Shown: piece after piece, positions 1 to 10,800 of the stretch | Position numbering within the stretch: position 1 is the first letter of the stretch | How the letters are laid out: every line of letters starts with the position of its first letter | From: Myxocyprinus asiaticus | Taxonomy: Eukaryota > Chordata > Actinopteri > Cypriniformes > Catostomidae | Reading direction: 5' to 3' | Assembly: GCF_019703515.2 (NCBI RefSeq) | Contig: NC_059368.1 | Location: 30,974,289 to 31,038,288 of the forward strand | DNA length: 64,000 nt | Notes under the pieces: model-generated | Databases searched by the model: none | What the model was told of the DNA's origin: nothing | The model's input: the letters and a program-made list of their open reading frames with translations, nothing else | Translations under genes and position numbers: made by a program

Positions 1-952
1 TTAAGGTTTTACATTTCAAATGTTGTCAATATGCTGATATTATGCATTTCAGTGTCTATCCAAATGTATGAATATGTAGGTGAACACATTCACAAATAAA
101 TACCTATGAATACAAATTAAATCGTCCTGGATTATGTACAGTACACGTTGGTAAACTTTGGAGCTATAGAACAAAACCCACTTGCTGAAAATGTTGTATT
201 GCCTTTGGTTTCAGCTACAGCGTGACTACAGTGACAGCAGTAAATGGTGTCTGTACTTTGATTTATGAAACACGTTCTTGAAGTTAATATTCTATCGCTT
301 TACATTAGGAATATCTGAGATTTGTGAATAAAAGACCAAACACATCAGCAGAATTCCATTTACAATATGGAGATGAAAAAATGGAGTTTGGTTTCATCAT
401 TGTGAAGGTCACGCTTGCTAGTGTTTTTGTTTTCTTTTTCAAAACCCCTGCACAGACAATCTGTATGCACACAGAAAGCTGAACAGGTTTATACCTGTGT
501 GCGAACGCTGTCCTTGAACTGGTTTTCTTTGTGTGCTGACCCATCTCTCTAGGCCATAAGTTGTTATGGAGTCATGCCAGTGTGTGTGCGTGCATGTGTG
601 AGTGTGTTTGATGGAACAGAAGCAAGGTAAAGGGAGATAACAAATATGCAGAGAGAATCTGTAGTTCTGTCTATCCACATGTGATTTCTTAAGTATTGCT
701 CTGGAATATTCATTGGACTACTGTTCAGGTCATATTTCTTTTTAAAAGAGAAAGCAAAACTTTCTATTAAACCTGTATATAGTGCATTGTACAGGTTTTT
801 TATAACATACTGTAATACACTTTATATTGTAATATAACATACCTTAAAATACTTAAATAATTGTAGAGTTTAGTATATTGAGAGTATTCAGTGTAATATA
901 TTATAACACATGACATTTCATAACACAAACAGTTTGGTGTGGATTATGTGTT
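1..952. other. AT-rich non-coding DNA, nothing recognised
   Basis: Two short minus-strand open frames (305-544, 439-678) overlap each other and have no recognisable motif. A TG-rich patch lies near 581-611. I see no gene or classified repeat here. Confidence 0.6.
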
Positions 953-1517
953 TTAAAGGTATAGTGTGCATTTGCTGAGTCTCTGACGACACCAAATGGA
1001 ACTGCGAAGATAATGATAACCTGTTGTCAAACAGGTTTTCCCAAACCCTTCTCTTATTTGCCATTGGTTGACCAAACAGCTAGTCCTGCCCAAAACACAC
1101 GCCACTGGTTCAGGCAATGCTGTTGTGTTGGGCTGGTCTAAACTCTAAACATTCTAAACTCCTCCTTTCAGAGAGCCTACTCTGCTCTGATTGGTCAGAT
1201 GTCCCAGTCTGTTGTGATTGGTCTACCGCTTAGTGTAGTGTTTGAGGGCGGGTCAAAGCTGTTCGCGAGCAGCCAAAGAAGACCAGAGGTGGGTTTTATG
1301 TTACCAAATTACGTAGGTTAGTACATTAAGTAAGTCTGGAATTACTAACGACTCGTTTCAGGTGTTCAGGATCGGTTCTTTCTTTTGGGAGTCAATAACT
1401 CTATTTGTCGTGCACTTTGATTTTTGAAACTTTGCAGACTTTTTTACATTCACAAACAGCTATATAACACACTACATGAAAGGTAATATTTGAAAAACTA
1501 TAATAGGTGCTCTTTAA
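953..1517. mobile_element. TTAA-bounded non-autonomous DNA element
   Basis: The segment begins with TTAAAGGTATAG and ends with GGTGCTCTTTAA, so both ends carry TTAA next to short inverted termini (TTAAAGG and TTAAAGAGC read inward). The interior is non-coding and contains phrases such as CTCTGATTGGTCAGATGTC and a related TTGTGATTGGTC, typical of a high-copy fish repeat. TTAA duplication is the hallmark of piggyBac-like targeting, so a piggyBac-type MITE is the natural reading; the mobilising transposase is not in the window. No coding capacity. Confidence 0.6.
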
Positions 1518-2303
1518 GAATTTATCAAAATGCCTTAAGTACTACTTTTATACAACGTAATTCATTATATGGAAATGCTTTATAGAAAGTGTCACCAAAC
1601 CCATTTCCTCAACATTCAGAATACAGCTACATAACTGGCTCAAGTCACTGCACCTCACTAATGTGTTCCTTCAAGAAATCTATCGCTTATATTAATAGCG
1701 TACTGTCCCTTTAGCGCTAATTCACATCAGTTACCTCCAAATCAGGTAGACAGCAGGACTGCAGAGTTTTAATCCACCACACAGTGCCTCCTGTGATCCA
1801 AGGACAGATTTTAGTGAAAGACGCTCCCAATTACACACCGCCTTAGAGCTACTGCAACAGACAGTCAGCGTAATTATCAAACATGGCATCTCTGCATGCT
1901 AAACATATTTCACTGATCCAGATTGACTCATTCTAATTCATAAAACTCCCATTCTGTTTTTCATAATTTAACATGACAGGGACAGGCAGAAGTTTAAGGG
2001 AGAAGCTGTAAGGGTGGTTTTGGTTGTGTAATGTTTTGGGAATACGCACTGTTGGCAATTCATTTCATGTATTACGATGCAGGGATGTGGCATGAGGGAA
2101 ACACTACAGACTGTTGGAACAAGAACACTTGCATTGCATACAGCAAGTCAAATCAGTTTACCTTTATCACTTATTTCAACTACAATCACATTAAAGTCTA
2201 CAGTTATAAAGTAGGTTTTTGCAAATTAAAAAAGTTTTACACAAACACATGAATAGCTTTTTTTTATTTTTTTTATTTTAAATATGTTGAAAATTATGTA
2301 CAC
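1518..2303. other. non-coding, nothing recognised
   Basis: A plus-strand open frame at 2031-2252 is AT-rich and matches nothing I know. I see no repeat structure. Confidence 0.5.
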
Positions 2304-2325
2304 CAGGGGTGTCAAACTCAGTTCC
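2304..2325. repeat. possible hAT-type terminus fragment
   Basis: The sequence starts CAGGGGTGTCAAACTCAG, which resembles termini of fish hAT elements. It directly abuts the DIRS 3' end and no partner terminus was found, so it is at best a fragment cut by the DIRS insertion. Confidence 0.3.
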
Positions 2326-2700
2326 TGAGTGGTCTGAAGCCCTTGTGCAATCACGCCAATTTATTGGCTGGTGGCACTTCAGCAACATCCGTAGGGAGCT
2401 ACGTCAAGGCTCCATAAAAGTCCTCGCTTTCACACCATTAAGTCAGATTTTCTGCAGGAAGTCACAAGCCTATGCAGCTGCTAGAGAATATGGCCAGCTT
2501 ATGCAGTGTCTTGTTCCCACTCAGGGAACCAGGGTTACATTTCACGTAACCGAGACATTCCCTTTCGTTGGAACTCGAGCTGCATAATCGCATTGGGAAT
2601 GATATAAATTCACGCCATGTGAACAGTAGCTGCCAACTGTCTATGCCTGTCTGGCAAGCATATAGTGCCGCACAAGCGAGCTAAAGCACCTGAATAAAAC
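2326..2700 (-). repeat. DIRS 3' terminal region
   Basis: Near 2519-2570 lies a compact palindromic patch with CAGGGAACC, GGTTACATTTCACGTAACC and AACGAAAGGGAA read on one strand or the other. Such GGTTAC...GTAACC and TTCCCT/AGGGAA patterns are characteristic of fish DIRS terminal and internal complementary repeats. The patch sits just downstream of the recombinase end, where a DIRS terminal repeat belongs. A short phrase GTGAACAGTAGCTGCC (near 2620) is echoed as GTGACATCAGTAGCTGCC near 10,828 at the far end. Confidence 0.6.
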
Positions 2701-2708
2701 AGAGAAAA

Positions 2709-3241
2709 TTATGAGTTTACTCCTGTTCCAGCAGAGAGAACCTGAGAAGCAGGAGTCAAACCCTCATCCATATTATAAAATCTAACAAATGTATGCGGAG
2801 AGGACCTCTCTGCCGCCATACAAATGTCCTGCAAGGACGCACCTCTAGCCAAAGCCCATGATGATGCCATGCTCCTCGTAGAATAGGCTCGAATATCCGA
2901 AAGTGAAAGTAAACCACGAGCTTCGTAAGCACTTGAAATTGCATCAGTAAGCCAATGAGACAGTCTTTGCTTGGACACAGAAACATCCCTGTTGCGGCCA
3001 CCTAAACACACAAACAACTGCTCTGACTTACGCCACTGGCTAGTACAGTCAACATAAACTCACAGCACCCGAACTGGGCAAAGCATATGCAATCTTTCAT
3101 GCTCCTCCCACTCAAATGGGGGAGGATAGAAAGGCTGAAAATGAATAGTCTGCGAGCGAAAAGATGTAGAAACAACCTTGGGCAAATAGCCCAAATGAGG
3201 TCTTAACACCACTCTTGAACACCCTAGTGAAAAAATCATAC
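2709..3241 (-). pseudogene. DIRS tyrosine recombinase, C-terminal part
   Basis: Two overlapping minus-strand frames carry the catalytic half of the recombinase: an RPHLGYLPKV segment, a LCPVRVL segment, KQRLSHW, then AYSTRSMASSWAL with the conserved Arg, and SSPHTFVRFY with the nucleophilic Tyr. The usual phrase here is HSTRG..SSWA, so the His is replaced by Tyr. A frame change separates the two stretches near 3060. The protein joins and cuts circular element DNA in active relatives. The N-terminal part lies beyond the inserted Gypsy fragment, and the segment expected to carry the first catalytic Arg is absent at both borders of the insertion. Confidence 0.82.
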
Positions 3242-3640
3242 TGTAACACTCCTTCAGGTTCGGGTATGGGAAAGGAGGAGATGGGGAGCAGTGAGACACT
3301 TCAGACAGGCTTTTATTTTTCTGCCTTCCACACTCTCTGTGTGCGTTCTTCACAGTGTGTTTCTTATTACAAAACAGTACAGTGTAACAAAACTCTCAGT
3401 CAGTATAAACTACTTGAAATATCAGCTTCACAACACTAAAAACATTAGAACATTCAAAATAAGACACGGCAGTCATTGCACACTGGTGTCCCTCTCTCTC
3501 TCAACTCTCTGGCATGTTTCAGCTGCTTTTGAGGCCTCTCCCAGCTATCACTGTAACAAGAAACAGCTGTTAGAGATCATGCCAACCAGCTTGACGAGCC
3601 ACACCACTCCCCTCTCCCACAAACAGACACACAACCACAC
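3242..3640 (-). repeat. 3' LTR of Gmr1-like copy 1
   Basis: The plus strand starts TGTAACACTCC at the DIRS border. The body shares the phrase TCACTGTAACAAGAAACAGC and a following TTAGAGAT with the LTRs at 13,217 and 43,709 in diverged form. The inner edge near 3640 has lost roughly the last dozen bases and runs straight into RT sequence, so RNase H and the polypurine tract are gone. Confidence 0.65.
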
Positions 3641-4304
3641 AAAACTAGGCACAAACCTTCGGTAGTAGCCAGCCAGCCCCAGAAACTGTCTCACTTCCTT
3701 TTTGGTCTTGGGTGCTGGGCAGGCTGCGATCCCTGCGGTTTTGTTAATTTGGGGTGGCACCTACCCATGGCCCAAGTGGAACCCCAGATACTGAACTACC
3801 ACCTGCCCAATTACGCACTTCTTGGGGTTGGCCGTGAGCCCCACTCATTGCAACGATCTCAGGACGGCTCTCAGATTTTGCTTGTGCCGCCACCAATCAT
3901 TACTAATGATGATATCACCTAGATAAGTGCCAGCATATGCAATATGTGGCCTGAGAATTTTGTCCATGAGATGCTGAGACATGGCGGGGACCATGAACCG
4001 AACCGAAGGGTCACGAATTGGTGTAAACCGAATGGTGTCAAGACACAGTCTTTTCTCAGGAGATTGGAGTTAAGGGGATCTGCCAATAACCCTTTGTTAA
4101 ATCCAGTGTAGAATAAAATAGAGCCGCACCCAACCGATCGAGCAATTCGTCAATCCGAGGCATTGGGTACACGTCAGATTTAGACACCGTGTTCACTTTT
4201 CGATAGTCCACACATAATTGGACCATCCCATCGCTCTTAGGTACCAGAATCACAGGACTGGCCCAATCGCTGTGTGACACTTCTATTACGCTAATCTCGA
4301 GCAT
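3641..4304 (-). pseudogene. Gmr1-like reverse transcriptase, copy 1
   Basis: Minus-strand frames read ESHSDWASP-type and CVDYRKVN motifs, the first catalytic Asp in STLDLTKGYW, and later FLGLAGYYRRFVPSF of the connection region. The active-site box near 3905-3920 reads YLGD instead of YLDD, so one of the two metal-binding aspartates is lost. At least one frame break lies between 4056 and 3760. Upstream is integrase, not protease, confirming the INT-RT order. In a live element this enzyme would copy the element RNA into DNA in the particle. Confidence 0.82.
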
Positions 4305-4926
4305 TGCCTCTAATTCTTCCTGAACATCCTTTTCAACCTTTTTTTGTGTTCAGGAAGGCAATAGGGGTGACTACAAACCACCACCCCCGGGGTTCTCTCG
4401 ATGTGGTGCTCTATGAGGTTTGTGTGACTGTGGAGAGGCAAGAACATGTCCGCGAATTCCATTTTTTTCAGGGTTTTATCGTTCCAACAACCTATCCTAT
4501 AGGTTTGTGGGTGGAAAACACTGGTGCGAATCGATTTAATACCTAATAATTTGTACAGTTCACGTAATGTTCGTGACATAAATGTAGTGCCTTGATCAGT
4601 GAGGATTTCTTTTGGAATCTCCACTCAGCAGATTATTCTGAAGAGTGACTCCGCATCACTAAGTGCTGAGATATTGTGCAGGGGCACTGTTCTGGATATC
4701 GCGTTGCATAGTCCACCAGAACTAATGCAAAGCGATGTCTGCACGTGGTCCGTTCTAATGGCCTGATGAGGTCCATACCAATTCTTTCAAAGGGTACCTC
4801 GATTAATGGTAGAGGGTGCAATGGCGCTTTTGGGGTGGCCAGTGGATTCACCAACTGACATTCAGGGCACACCGCACACCACCTGCGAACGTCCCCGTGA
4901 ATGCCCGGCCAAAATAAATGGGCCAT
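4305..4926 (-). pseudogene. Gmr1-like integrase, copy 1
   Basis: The frame at 4926-4633 carries the end of the zinc finger (CAVCPECQ) and the first catalytic region FERIGMDLIRPL, then LVLVDYATRYPE. After a frame break the frame at 4624-4310 carries EILTDQGTTFMSRTL with the second Asp. The expected third acidic residue in the VERFN-type motif is gone (the text reads RIGCWNDKTLKKM). Right after TLKKM the protein jumps to the TNLIEHHIE linker that precedes RT, so the integrase C-terminal GPF/Y module is deleted near 4465. Confidence 0.82.
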
Positions 4927-5227
4927 TATTCAGTTAAGTGTTGTTTCCTTTCCTGAATGGCCAGCCATTAGATTACGATGAGCCACCTGGAAGAGAGCTT
5001 CCCAACAGCTCATTGAGACTAATAACTGGGTTGTATTTTCTTTTGTTTGAGTGTCCTACGTCACTCGATACAACCTATCTTTGATCATTGAAAAATACAG
5101 GTATGTGAGCATGACGCCAGGCTGGAGCTGTTGACCATCAATTACTCTCCATTGGTAAAATGCGTGTTTCAGGGACTCATCACGTGACTGCTCTAGAGAC
5201 AAATGCCCTTCAGGGAACTCCCTTGCG
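4927..5227. other. degenerate Gmr1-like pol, PR-INT linker
   Basis: This stretch lies between the protease remnant and the integrase finger. It aligns in position and wording with 42,430-42,670 of copy 2 (for example the phrase near CAATACAAC...TGATC). It has no open frame. Confidence 0.5.
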
Positions 5228-5600
5228 TCATTTTAATGCAGATGTAGATGGCCCTGGCACTGCCTCCCCAGCCATAGCATCGCACGTCACACACTGAGGC
5301 ATTGTTTCACAGGACCCATCTGCACATATTTCCCTTAATAAATTCTTGACATCAGGCAAATTCGTCTCAAAAATTATCAGATGGCTGAGGCGGGAATTAA
5401 CCGCGGCCTCCAATCTATGTTTTTTCCCCTGAAAAGTATCTCAATGGTACCCACCGGATATGTGTGGATATCCCCATGCACACACCACACTTTCACCCAA
5501 CTATTTGTGCCCAATGCCCCGTCTTGTACCAAACATTGGTGGATGGAGGTTTGACAACAGACTCAATCCACCAAAGCTTGATACGTATCCCACTGGGTAC
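5228..5600 (-). pseudogene. Gmr1-like aspartic protease, copy 1
   Basis: Read in pieces, the minus strand carries a DTYQALVD phrase where the DSG active site belongs, but a stop codon follows the Asp. Downstream pieces are HQCLVQ, KVWCVHGDIH and a tail ending in VPGPS. The equivalent of copy 2 reads ALVDSGCNQT, which shows what the active site should be. The protease cleaves Gag-Pol in active elements; this copy cannot. Confidence 0.65.
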
Positions 5601-5990
5601 TCACCAGTATCCTATATGCCACAGCTTGATCGGGGTGGCCTGTGGAGCATCAGGAATCCGGACCAGCATACCCACCTCCATTACGGGGCAACGGCCCTGG
5701 AAATGCCATGGATCCCTGCAGCTCCAACAGACCAGCACATGCCCGCCTCCTACACCCATGAGAATGGACTTGCCAACCTCGTAGGGATAGCGGAGAGAGG
5801 CAGAGTTAGCAGGAGAGAGAGAGGGGTGAGAAGACCCCCCTAAGCGGGGAGGAAATCTGGGCACAGGACCACCCAGCCTCCTGGGAGCAGGAATGGGACG
5901 GGAAGAGGAGGGACAGAAGCAGGGTTTGGGGGTAGGAGAGAGAGAGAGAGCAAGAGAGAGAAGAAGACAGAGAGAGAAGTTCCGGATCAC
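5601..5990 (-). pseudogene. Gmr1-like Gag C-terminus with zinc knuckle, copy 1
   Basis: A 129-codon minus-strand frame has a low-complexity Ser/Leu/Pro stretch, partly encoded by a (GA)n-rich patch at 5935-5975, and then CWSCRDPWHFQGRC, an intact CX2CX4HX4C nucleocapsid knuckle at about 5692-5733. This knuckle binds element RNA in Gag. It is in a different frame from the capsid piece upstream, so at least one indel separates them. Confidence 0.75.
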
Positions 5991-6598
5991 TTCATCACGG
6001 AAATGCCATCAAGTAGTCCCTGGCCAGCTGGATCGCTTCCTCCAGCAACATCGAACAGTGGCACCATCCCACGGGGCAGCTGGGCGATGAACTGCTCCAG
6101 TACCACCTTGTCCATGATGTCCTGGGCGCCACAGAGTTCCCCTGCCAGCAACCATTTGTGGAAGGCGTCCTGGAGCTGCTGTGCGAAGGCGAACGGGTGG
6201 CCATATTTGCCCATCTTCAGGGTGTGGAAGTGCTGTCGGCTCTGTTCAGGGATTCGGCCAACCCGCTGCAGAATGGCTTTCTTCAAGTCAGCGTAAACGA
6301 GGATGTTGGCTGCGTGGAGCTGTTGAGCCACAAGCTGCGCTTCCCCGGAGAGTAGTGGCAACAGTCGGGCCAGCCACTGGTCAGACAGCCATTCCCACAC
6401 CTCGGTGGTCTTCTCGAAGAGGTCGAGATATGCTTCGGGCTCTGGGGCCGCAGCAGCAACCCCCTCGTGTCTGATCAGGCTCCGGAACACCTGTCGGTCC
6501 TCCGCTTGGGCCTGGAGCAGGAGTTGAAAACACTGCTCCTGCTCCAGCCGCAGCTCGACGAGGGCCTGATGATGGTTCTACTGGATGCCGTCGAGAGT
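5987..6598 (-). pseudogene. Gmr1-like Gag capsid with SCAN-like segment, copy 1
   Basis: The minus-strand frame 6490-5987 reads LLSGEAQLVAQQL, LKKAILQRVGR, FAQQLQDAFHKWL and VVLEQFIAQLPRGM. A frame break near 6060 moves the rest (LLEEAIQLARDYL) into the neighbouring frame. Upstream, a stop interrupts the text between ALVELRLEQEQ and the DIRS junction at about 6598. The VLEQF..LP and EEA.QL..D pattern is that of the vertebrate SCAN dimerisation domain, which is considered derived from Gmr1-like capsids. Confidence 0.8.
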
Positions 6599-7412
6599 CA
6601 GAAACTTATCAGTGACTGTTGCAAGGGCTCAAACGGAGCACCCGAGAGCGCCTCTAAAACAACAGATAAATCCCATAAGGGAACACGGATGTGAAGAAAA
6701 TGTCTAAGCTTGTGTACCCCGTGAATAAATAGAGAGACAAGAAAATGTCTACCGACAGAGACTCCATTGTTCAGCGCATGCTCAGCTGCAATAGTGGCAA
6801 CATAGACTTTAAACATTGCTGGGGCAACCCTGGCCCCAAAATGCTCTTGCAAAAAATCCAGCACTGTACCAGCAGGGCAGTGAACTGGATTTTCACCATG
6901 TGCTGTACACCAAGACAAATATACGCCAAAAATACGCCACTTAATTGTATAAAGCTTCCTAGTTGATGGAGCTCTAGCATTCAGAATGGTATCAACCACA
7001 GCAGGGGATAACCCATTATTCAAAAGAGTGCCCCATTGAGGGGCCATACCCAAAACTTCCACAAGTCTGGCTGGGGGTGCCAAATGCTGCCCCGAGCCTG
7101 ACACAACATGTCTGTTCTGACTGGAATCTCCCAAGGCACTTCCTCCAGGAGAGAGACCAGAGTCGAAAACCATACATGAGATGGCCAAAATGGCGCCGCT
7201 AACAGAAGCCGAACCTGATCCTCCCGAATTCTCTGCAGAACTGCATGCAGCAGACTGATCGGTGGGAATGTGTAAAGACATATCTGCGCCAATGTATCAA
7301 TGCCCAGCGGTGCCGGGGGTGAGAAGGAAAACCAGATGGGACAGTGTGACGTCTCGCTCGAAGCTAACAGGACCGCTTCCACTCTGTCAAACCTTCTCCA
7401 GATTTGTTCCAT
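6599..7412 (-). pseudogene. DIRS tyrosine recombinase, N-terminal part
   Basis: The frame 7412-7020 carries the region that precedes the recombinase in DIRS Pol (LYTFPP, AAPFWPSHVWF, LLEEVPWEIP, WHPQPDLW). The frame 7281-6598 then carries the core-binding domain: APSTRKLYTIKWRIF, FLQEHFG, TIAAEHALN and LEALSGAPFEPLQQ. The two frames overlap, so an indel lies near 7010-7050. The frame runs straight into Gypsy Gag at 6598. The roughly 30 residues that should link it to the C-terminal part at 3241 are missing. Confidence 0.83.
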
Positions 7413-7415
7413 AAT

Positions 7416-8060
7416 CTAAGGATGTAATGTTCCCTCTCCGGGCATCAAGCCCTGTCTGGACAGGGGATCTGCCCCCAAACTGAACCAGCCCGGGACATGC
7501 ACAGCTCGTAGAGACAGCACATTGTCCCATTCCCACAGAAGAATGCAACGTGCCAGCCTTAGCATGGCATGAGAACGCACTCCTCCCTGGCGATTGATGT
7601 ATGACACCACCATCCTGTTGTCTGACCAGATGAGTACATAGCTGCCCTGAATCTCCAGGAGGAAAATGTTTAACGCCAGCAGCACCACAAACATCTCCAG
7701 ACAGTTTATGTGCCAATATTGCCGCTGGCCCGGCCAAACCCTGTAGGCTGGACGACCCTCGTATACAGCGCCCCAACACGTGGAGGAGGCGTCTATCGTT
7801 ATAACTTTGTGGCAACACACCTGTCCCAACGGAACACCCAACATCAAAAGGCGGGTCCGTTTCCATGGTAAAAGAGTTTGATAGCACTCACGTGTCACTT
7901 TGAAGATACGGAACACATGCGTCAGTGGTTGAAGTCCATTTGTGGATTGAAAATGTCTTGCATGCAACATGCCCAGGGGAATGACAGCGGAAGCTGCGAT
8001 CATGAGCCCCAAAAGCCTGTGAAATTTTCTCGCAGGGAGAACGCGTCCCACTCTGAACAT
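7416..8060 (-). pseudogene. DIRS RNase H domain
   Basis: The 214-codon frame shows VITIDASSTCWGAVY with the first acidic residue, YWHINCLEMFVVLLAL with the Glu, LIWSDNRMVVSYINRQGG with the second Asp, and HVPGWFSLGADPLSR at the end. This is the RNase H that removes RNA from the hybrid, in the usual DIRS place just after RT. It is open throughout but is in a different frame from RT and from the recombinase region downstream. Confidence 0.85.
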
Positions 8061-8950
8061 TGCTAGACACTGGCGGAATGACAGAACATGAACTGAAGAC
8101 AGATGCGCCTACATCACCTGCGAATCCACCCCTAGAAACAGAGTCTGTTGTCTTGGCTACAGGACACTCTTGTCTAGGTTTACACACAGCCCTAGATTGC
8201 TCAAATAGCTGAGAATGACATCTCGGTGTTGGGCAGCCAAAGTCTCTGAGTGGGCTAGCACCAACCAATCGTCGAGATAATTCAAAACGTGGATGCCCTG
8301 AAGCCTCAAGTGTGTCAAAGCTGCATCCGTGCATTTTGTGAAAGTGCATGGTGCCAGTGGAAGTCCAAATGCAAGGAGTCAAAACTGCTACGCTTTGCCC
8401 CCGAAAGTGAATATGAGAAAGCACCTGTGCTTTGGCGCAATCTGAATATTGAAATAAGCGTCCTTCAAATCTATTGTCACAAACCAGTCCTCCAGCTGCA
8501 CATGTGACATTATTTGCATCTGCATCAGCATTTTTAATTGACTGACTCTCTCAGAAGGGGGAATATCCTCTATTGCCCCTTTTTCTAAGGGAGAATGAAT
8601 TTTCCATATTAAAAAAGGGGCTTCCCGAACAGAAATGTCTGTCAGAACTATCCCACTGAACACCGGCAGAGTTCGTCTGAATTGAATTATATAATCATGC
8701 ATTATCATTTGAAGTACCCAGTTCGAAATGCCCTTTAGCTGCTGCAAATCTGACAGACGGGCAGACAGAGGGATTAATGCATGGCTCTTGCCTGCAGTAT
8801 GACCTGTAACCACTAGACGGCACGCTTGTCTTACTTTTGGCGACTGGTCCAGAACAAGAGGCACAGCAGAGGGAAGCCTTTGCTTCTCTAATACTGTGGC
8901 TGGTTAAAGGGAATTTGATAATGTTTTTGCCTTTATTGTATTTAGGCATA
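8061..8950 (-). pseudogene. DIRS reverse transcriptase
   Basis: The frame 8864-8388 reads LQQLKGISNWV, SVREAPFLIWKIHSP and DWFVTIDLKDAYFNIQIAPKH, with the first catalytic Asp. The YLDD box is intact in another frame at about 8260-8275, followed by WLVLA. At least one frame break separates the two. The protein is clearly a DIRS-type RT (LKDAYF motif) and not the Gypsy type, whose motif is LTKGYW. Confidence 0.85.
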
Positions 8951-10790
8951 AAAGATGAGCGCCCTGAAATTTATCTACAGCAGGGATCCTGACAGAATAA
9001 ACCTTTTCCCTGGTATTTTGAACGGGGAAAAATTTACAAACATTGGGGGACATTTTTGAGAAAACTGGTTGTCACAACGGCCCCAGCATTCTTTATGGGG
9101 GGACAACGTGTGGTGCTTAAGTTCACTGAACATCGAATTCTGTTATGCATGTCTCTGAATTCAGAATGTGTTTTTTTATTGTTTGTTACCCAGCGCAAGC
9201 TGTGGGAGGGAAACTGAACTATATTCAGGCTGTCGAGTGTTCGAGGCGTGAACAACAGCGAACTCAACCTGATGCTGTACAAAGGGCAAACAGGAATGAC
9301 ACGGATATGTTTGTACGGTCCGATTCCATTCACAGAATGGGGGCTCACCCTTCGTTTCACCGCAAGTCCATAAGGCTCGCTTCTGGTGTCCTGCCGGCCG
9401 CTTAAAATGGGCCGGTCCAACATCCAAATGCCTATGCGGACACGCCGGTGATGGCGGGGATGAACGAAGACCATAATCCTTCTGAGGGGGTGCAAAACTT
9501 GTGTCCGGCGCCTTATTGTCTCTCTGGTGGGACGTTGCAAAGATACCGAATGTGAGGGCATTTCTCTCTCTCTCTGCGAGGAAGCATCTGCTGGAATGCG
9601 GCAGTCTGCTGTTTCACAGTGCTGAATTTTTCCACCACTGAATGGACTGCATCACCTAACAGTCAGATTGTGACACAGGGGCATACATTAGAATGGCCTT
9701 GTCATGAATATATGTGAGCATAGGCCACAGATGTTGTTCCGCCAGCACGAGACCCGCCATATTCTGACCAATAGCATGGACAATATATTTGGCAGCTCTT
9801 AGCACCAAATCAGAAGCTCAGCGCAATTCCATGACAGCCTCAGCATCCAGTCCAGCTCCCTTGTCTAAATCCCTCATAAAATGGGCCTGGTAGTCTTGCA
9901 AAACTGCCAGCGTGTGCTAAGCCAAAATCGCCTGGCCCGAAGCCTGGTAGGCCTTACTCAACAAGGATGATGTAACTCTGCATGGCTTCAAGGGAAGAGT
10001 AGGCCTCGATTTCCATGTGGTCACCGAAGAGGGAGAGAGATGAGCAGCCAGCATCTCTTCCATCGCCGGGACTGAAGTATATACGTGGTCATAAGCTTGA
10101 CACACATTAGAAAATTCTGAAGCAGATTGATCCATGATCCTGGCCATAAGGTTGATCCCAGGACTTTGAAATCTCACGATGGAGGTATGGGGAAAAAGAG
10201 AGTGGCCTACAAGGCATAGCTGTGTGTTGGCCCACTAAAAAAACAGTCGTCCAAGATTGATTTACGATCCTTCGACTGTGCTTCTTCCGACCAATCCAGG
10301 TGCAATTTTTCCACTACACATGTAATAACCTCCAGAAACTCCATAAAAGTTACTGAAGGTCTGGAAATCCGATCACTAGGGGGCAAGGCTTCAGCCTAGG
10401 ACACAAATGCCCATGTGTAAACTCCATGGGAGAACGTCTAGTTGAATCCAGGGAGAGTGACAGAGAAAACCGTAGGTCAGCCTGCTGCTCAGCTCCCATC
10501 TCCTAGGCATCCGTGCCAGCCTCCCACTAGTCAAACGGCTGCACCAGCACGTGGCTTGTCCAAATTTCCAAAGGAGGCAAACCTCTCACGGAGCGTTGTG
10601 ACATTCATTAAATCGCACTGTGGGCAATCCGAGCCCTCCAACGCAGCCTCCGTATGGCAAAACCCCAGACAGGTGACACACATGTCGTGGGAATCTTCAC
10701 TGACGATGAACTGTGTGCACGGAGTTAAGCACTTCTTAAATTCCATCCTGTGTTGCCACTCAAAAGGAAGAATGATAATGATCCTCATTT
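8951..10790 (-). pseudogene. DIRS ORF1 (Gag-like) region
   Basis: At 10,746-10,531 the frame begins with EFKKCLTPC, DSHDMCVTCLGFCHTE and GSDCPQCDLM, a Cys/His double-finger signature typical of the DIRS ORF1 start. The frame 10,177-9,917 contains AYDHVYTSVPAMEEML and LLSKAYQASGQAILA, also DIRS ORF1. The stretch 9,427-9,176 encodes the ORF1 tail or pre-RT region (VEFAVVHAS). Many indels and stops break it. The longer antisense frame at 9,561-9,034 is a shadow. Confidence 0.75.
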
Positions 10791-10800
10791 GTCTTTATTG

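Larger units (their letters stand above)
3242..6598 (-). mobile_element. Gmr1-like Ty3/Gypsy element, copy 1, 5'-truncated
   Basis: On the minus strand the order is Gag capsid, zinc knuckle, protease remnant, integrase HHCC and core, then reverse transcriptase and a 3' LTR. Integrase lying before RT is the Gmr1-group arrangement. The 5' LTR, primer site and Gag start are missing, the integrase C-terminal part is deleted, and RNase H is deleted between RT and the LTR. The fragment sits inside the DIRS recombinase. Its left border is the LTR terminus TGTAACA at 3242; its right border near 6598 joins Gag directly to recombinase sequence. Confidence 0.85.
2326..10800 (-). mobile_element. DIRS-like tyrosine-recombinase retrotransposon, interrupted by a Gypsy element
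   Basis: On the minus strand the order is Gag-like ORF with Cys/His fingers (about 10,790 to 8,950), reverse transcriptase (about 8,864-8,070), RNase H (8,060-7,416), then tyrosine recombinase (7,412-6,599 and 3,241-2,709). This order and a tyrosine recombinase in place of integrase define DIRS elements, which move through a circular DNA intermediate. The recombinase is split by a 3.36-kb Gmr1-like Gypsy fragment at 3242-6598. Several frameshifts and stops make it a dead copy. The 3' terminal region is visible at 2326-2700; the 5' terminal repeat is not recognisable beyond 10,800. Exact ends are uncertain. Confidence 0.88.

Noticed and set aside
305..678. Two minus-strand 79-codon frames at the window start
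   Set aside because: Short, overlapping, no motif.
9034..9561. 175-codon open frame in the DIRS region
   Set aside because: The true DIRS frame here is the shorter 9,427-9,176 frame; this one is out of frame and motif-free.
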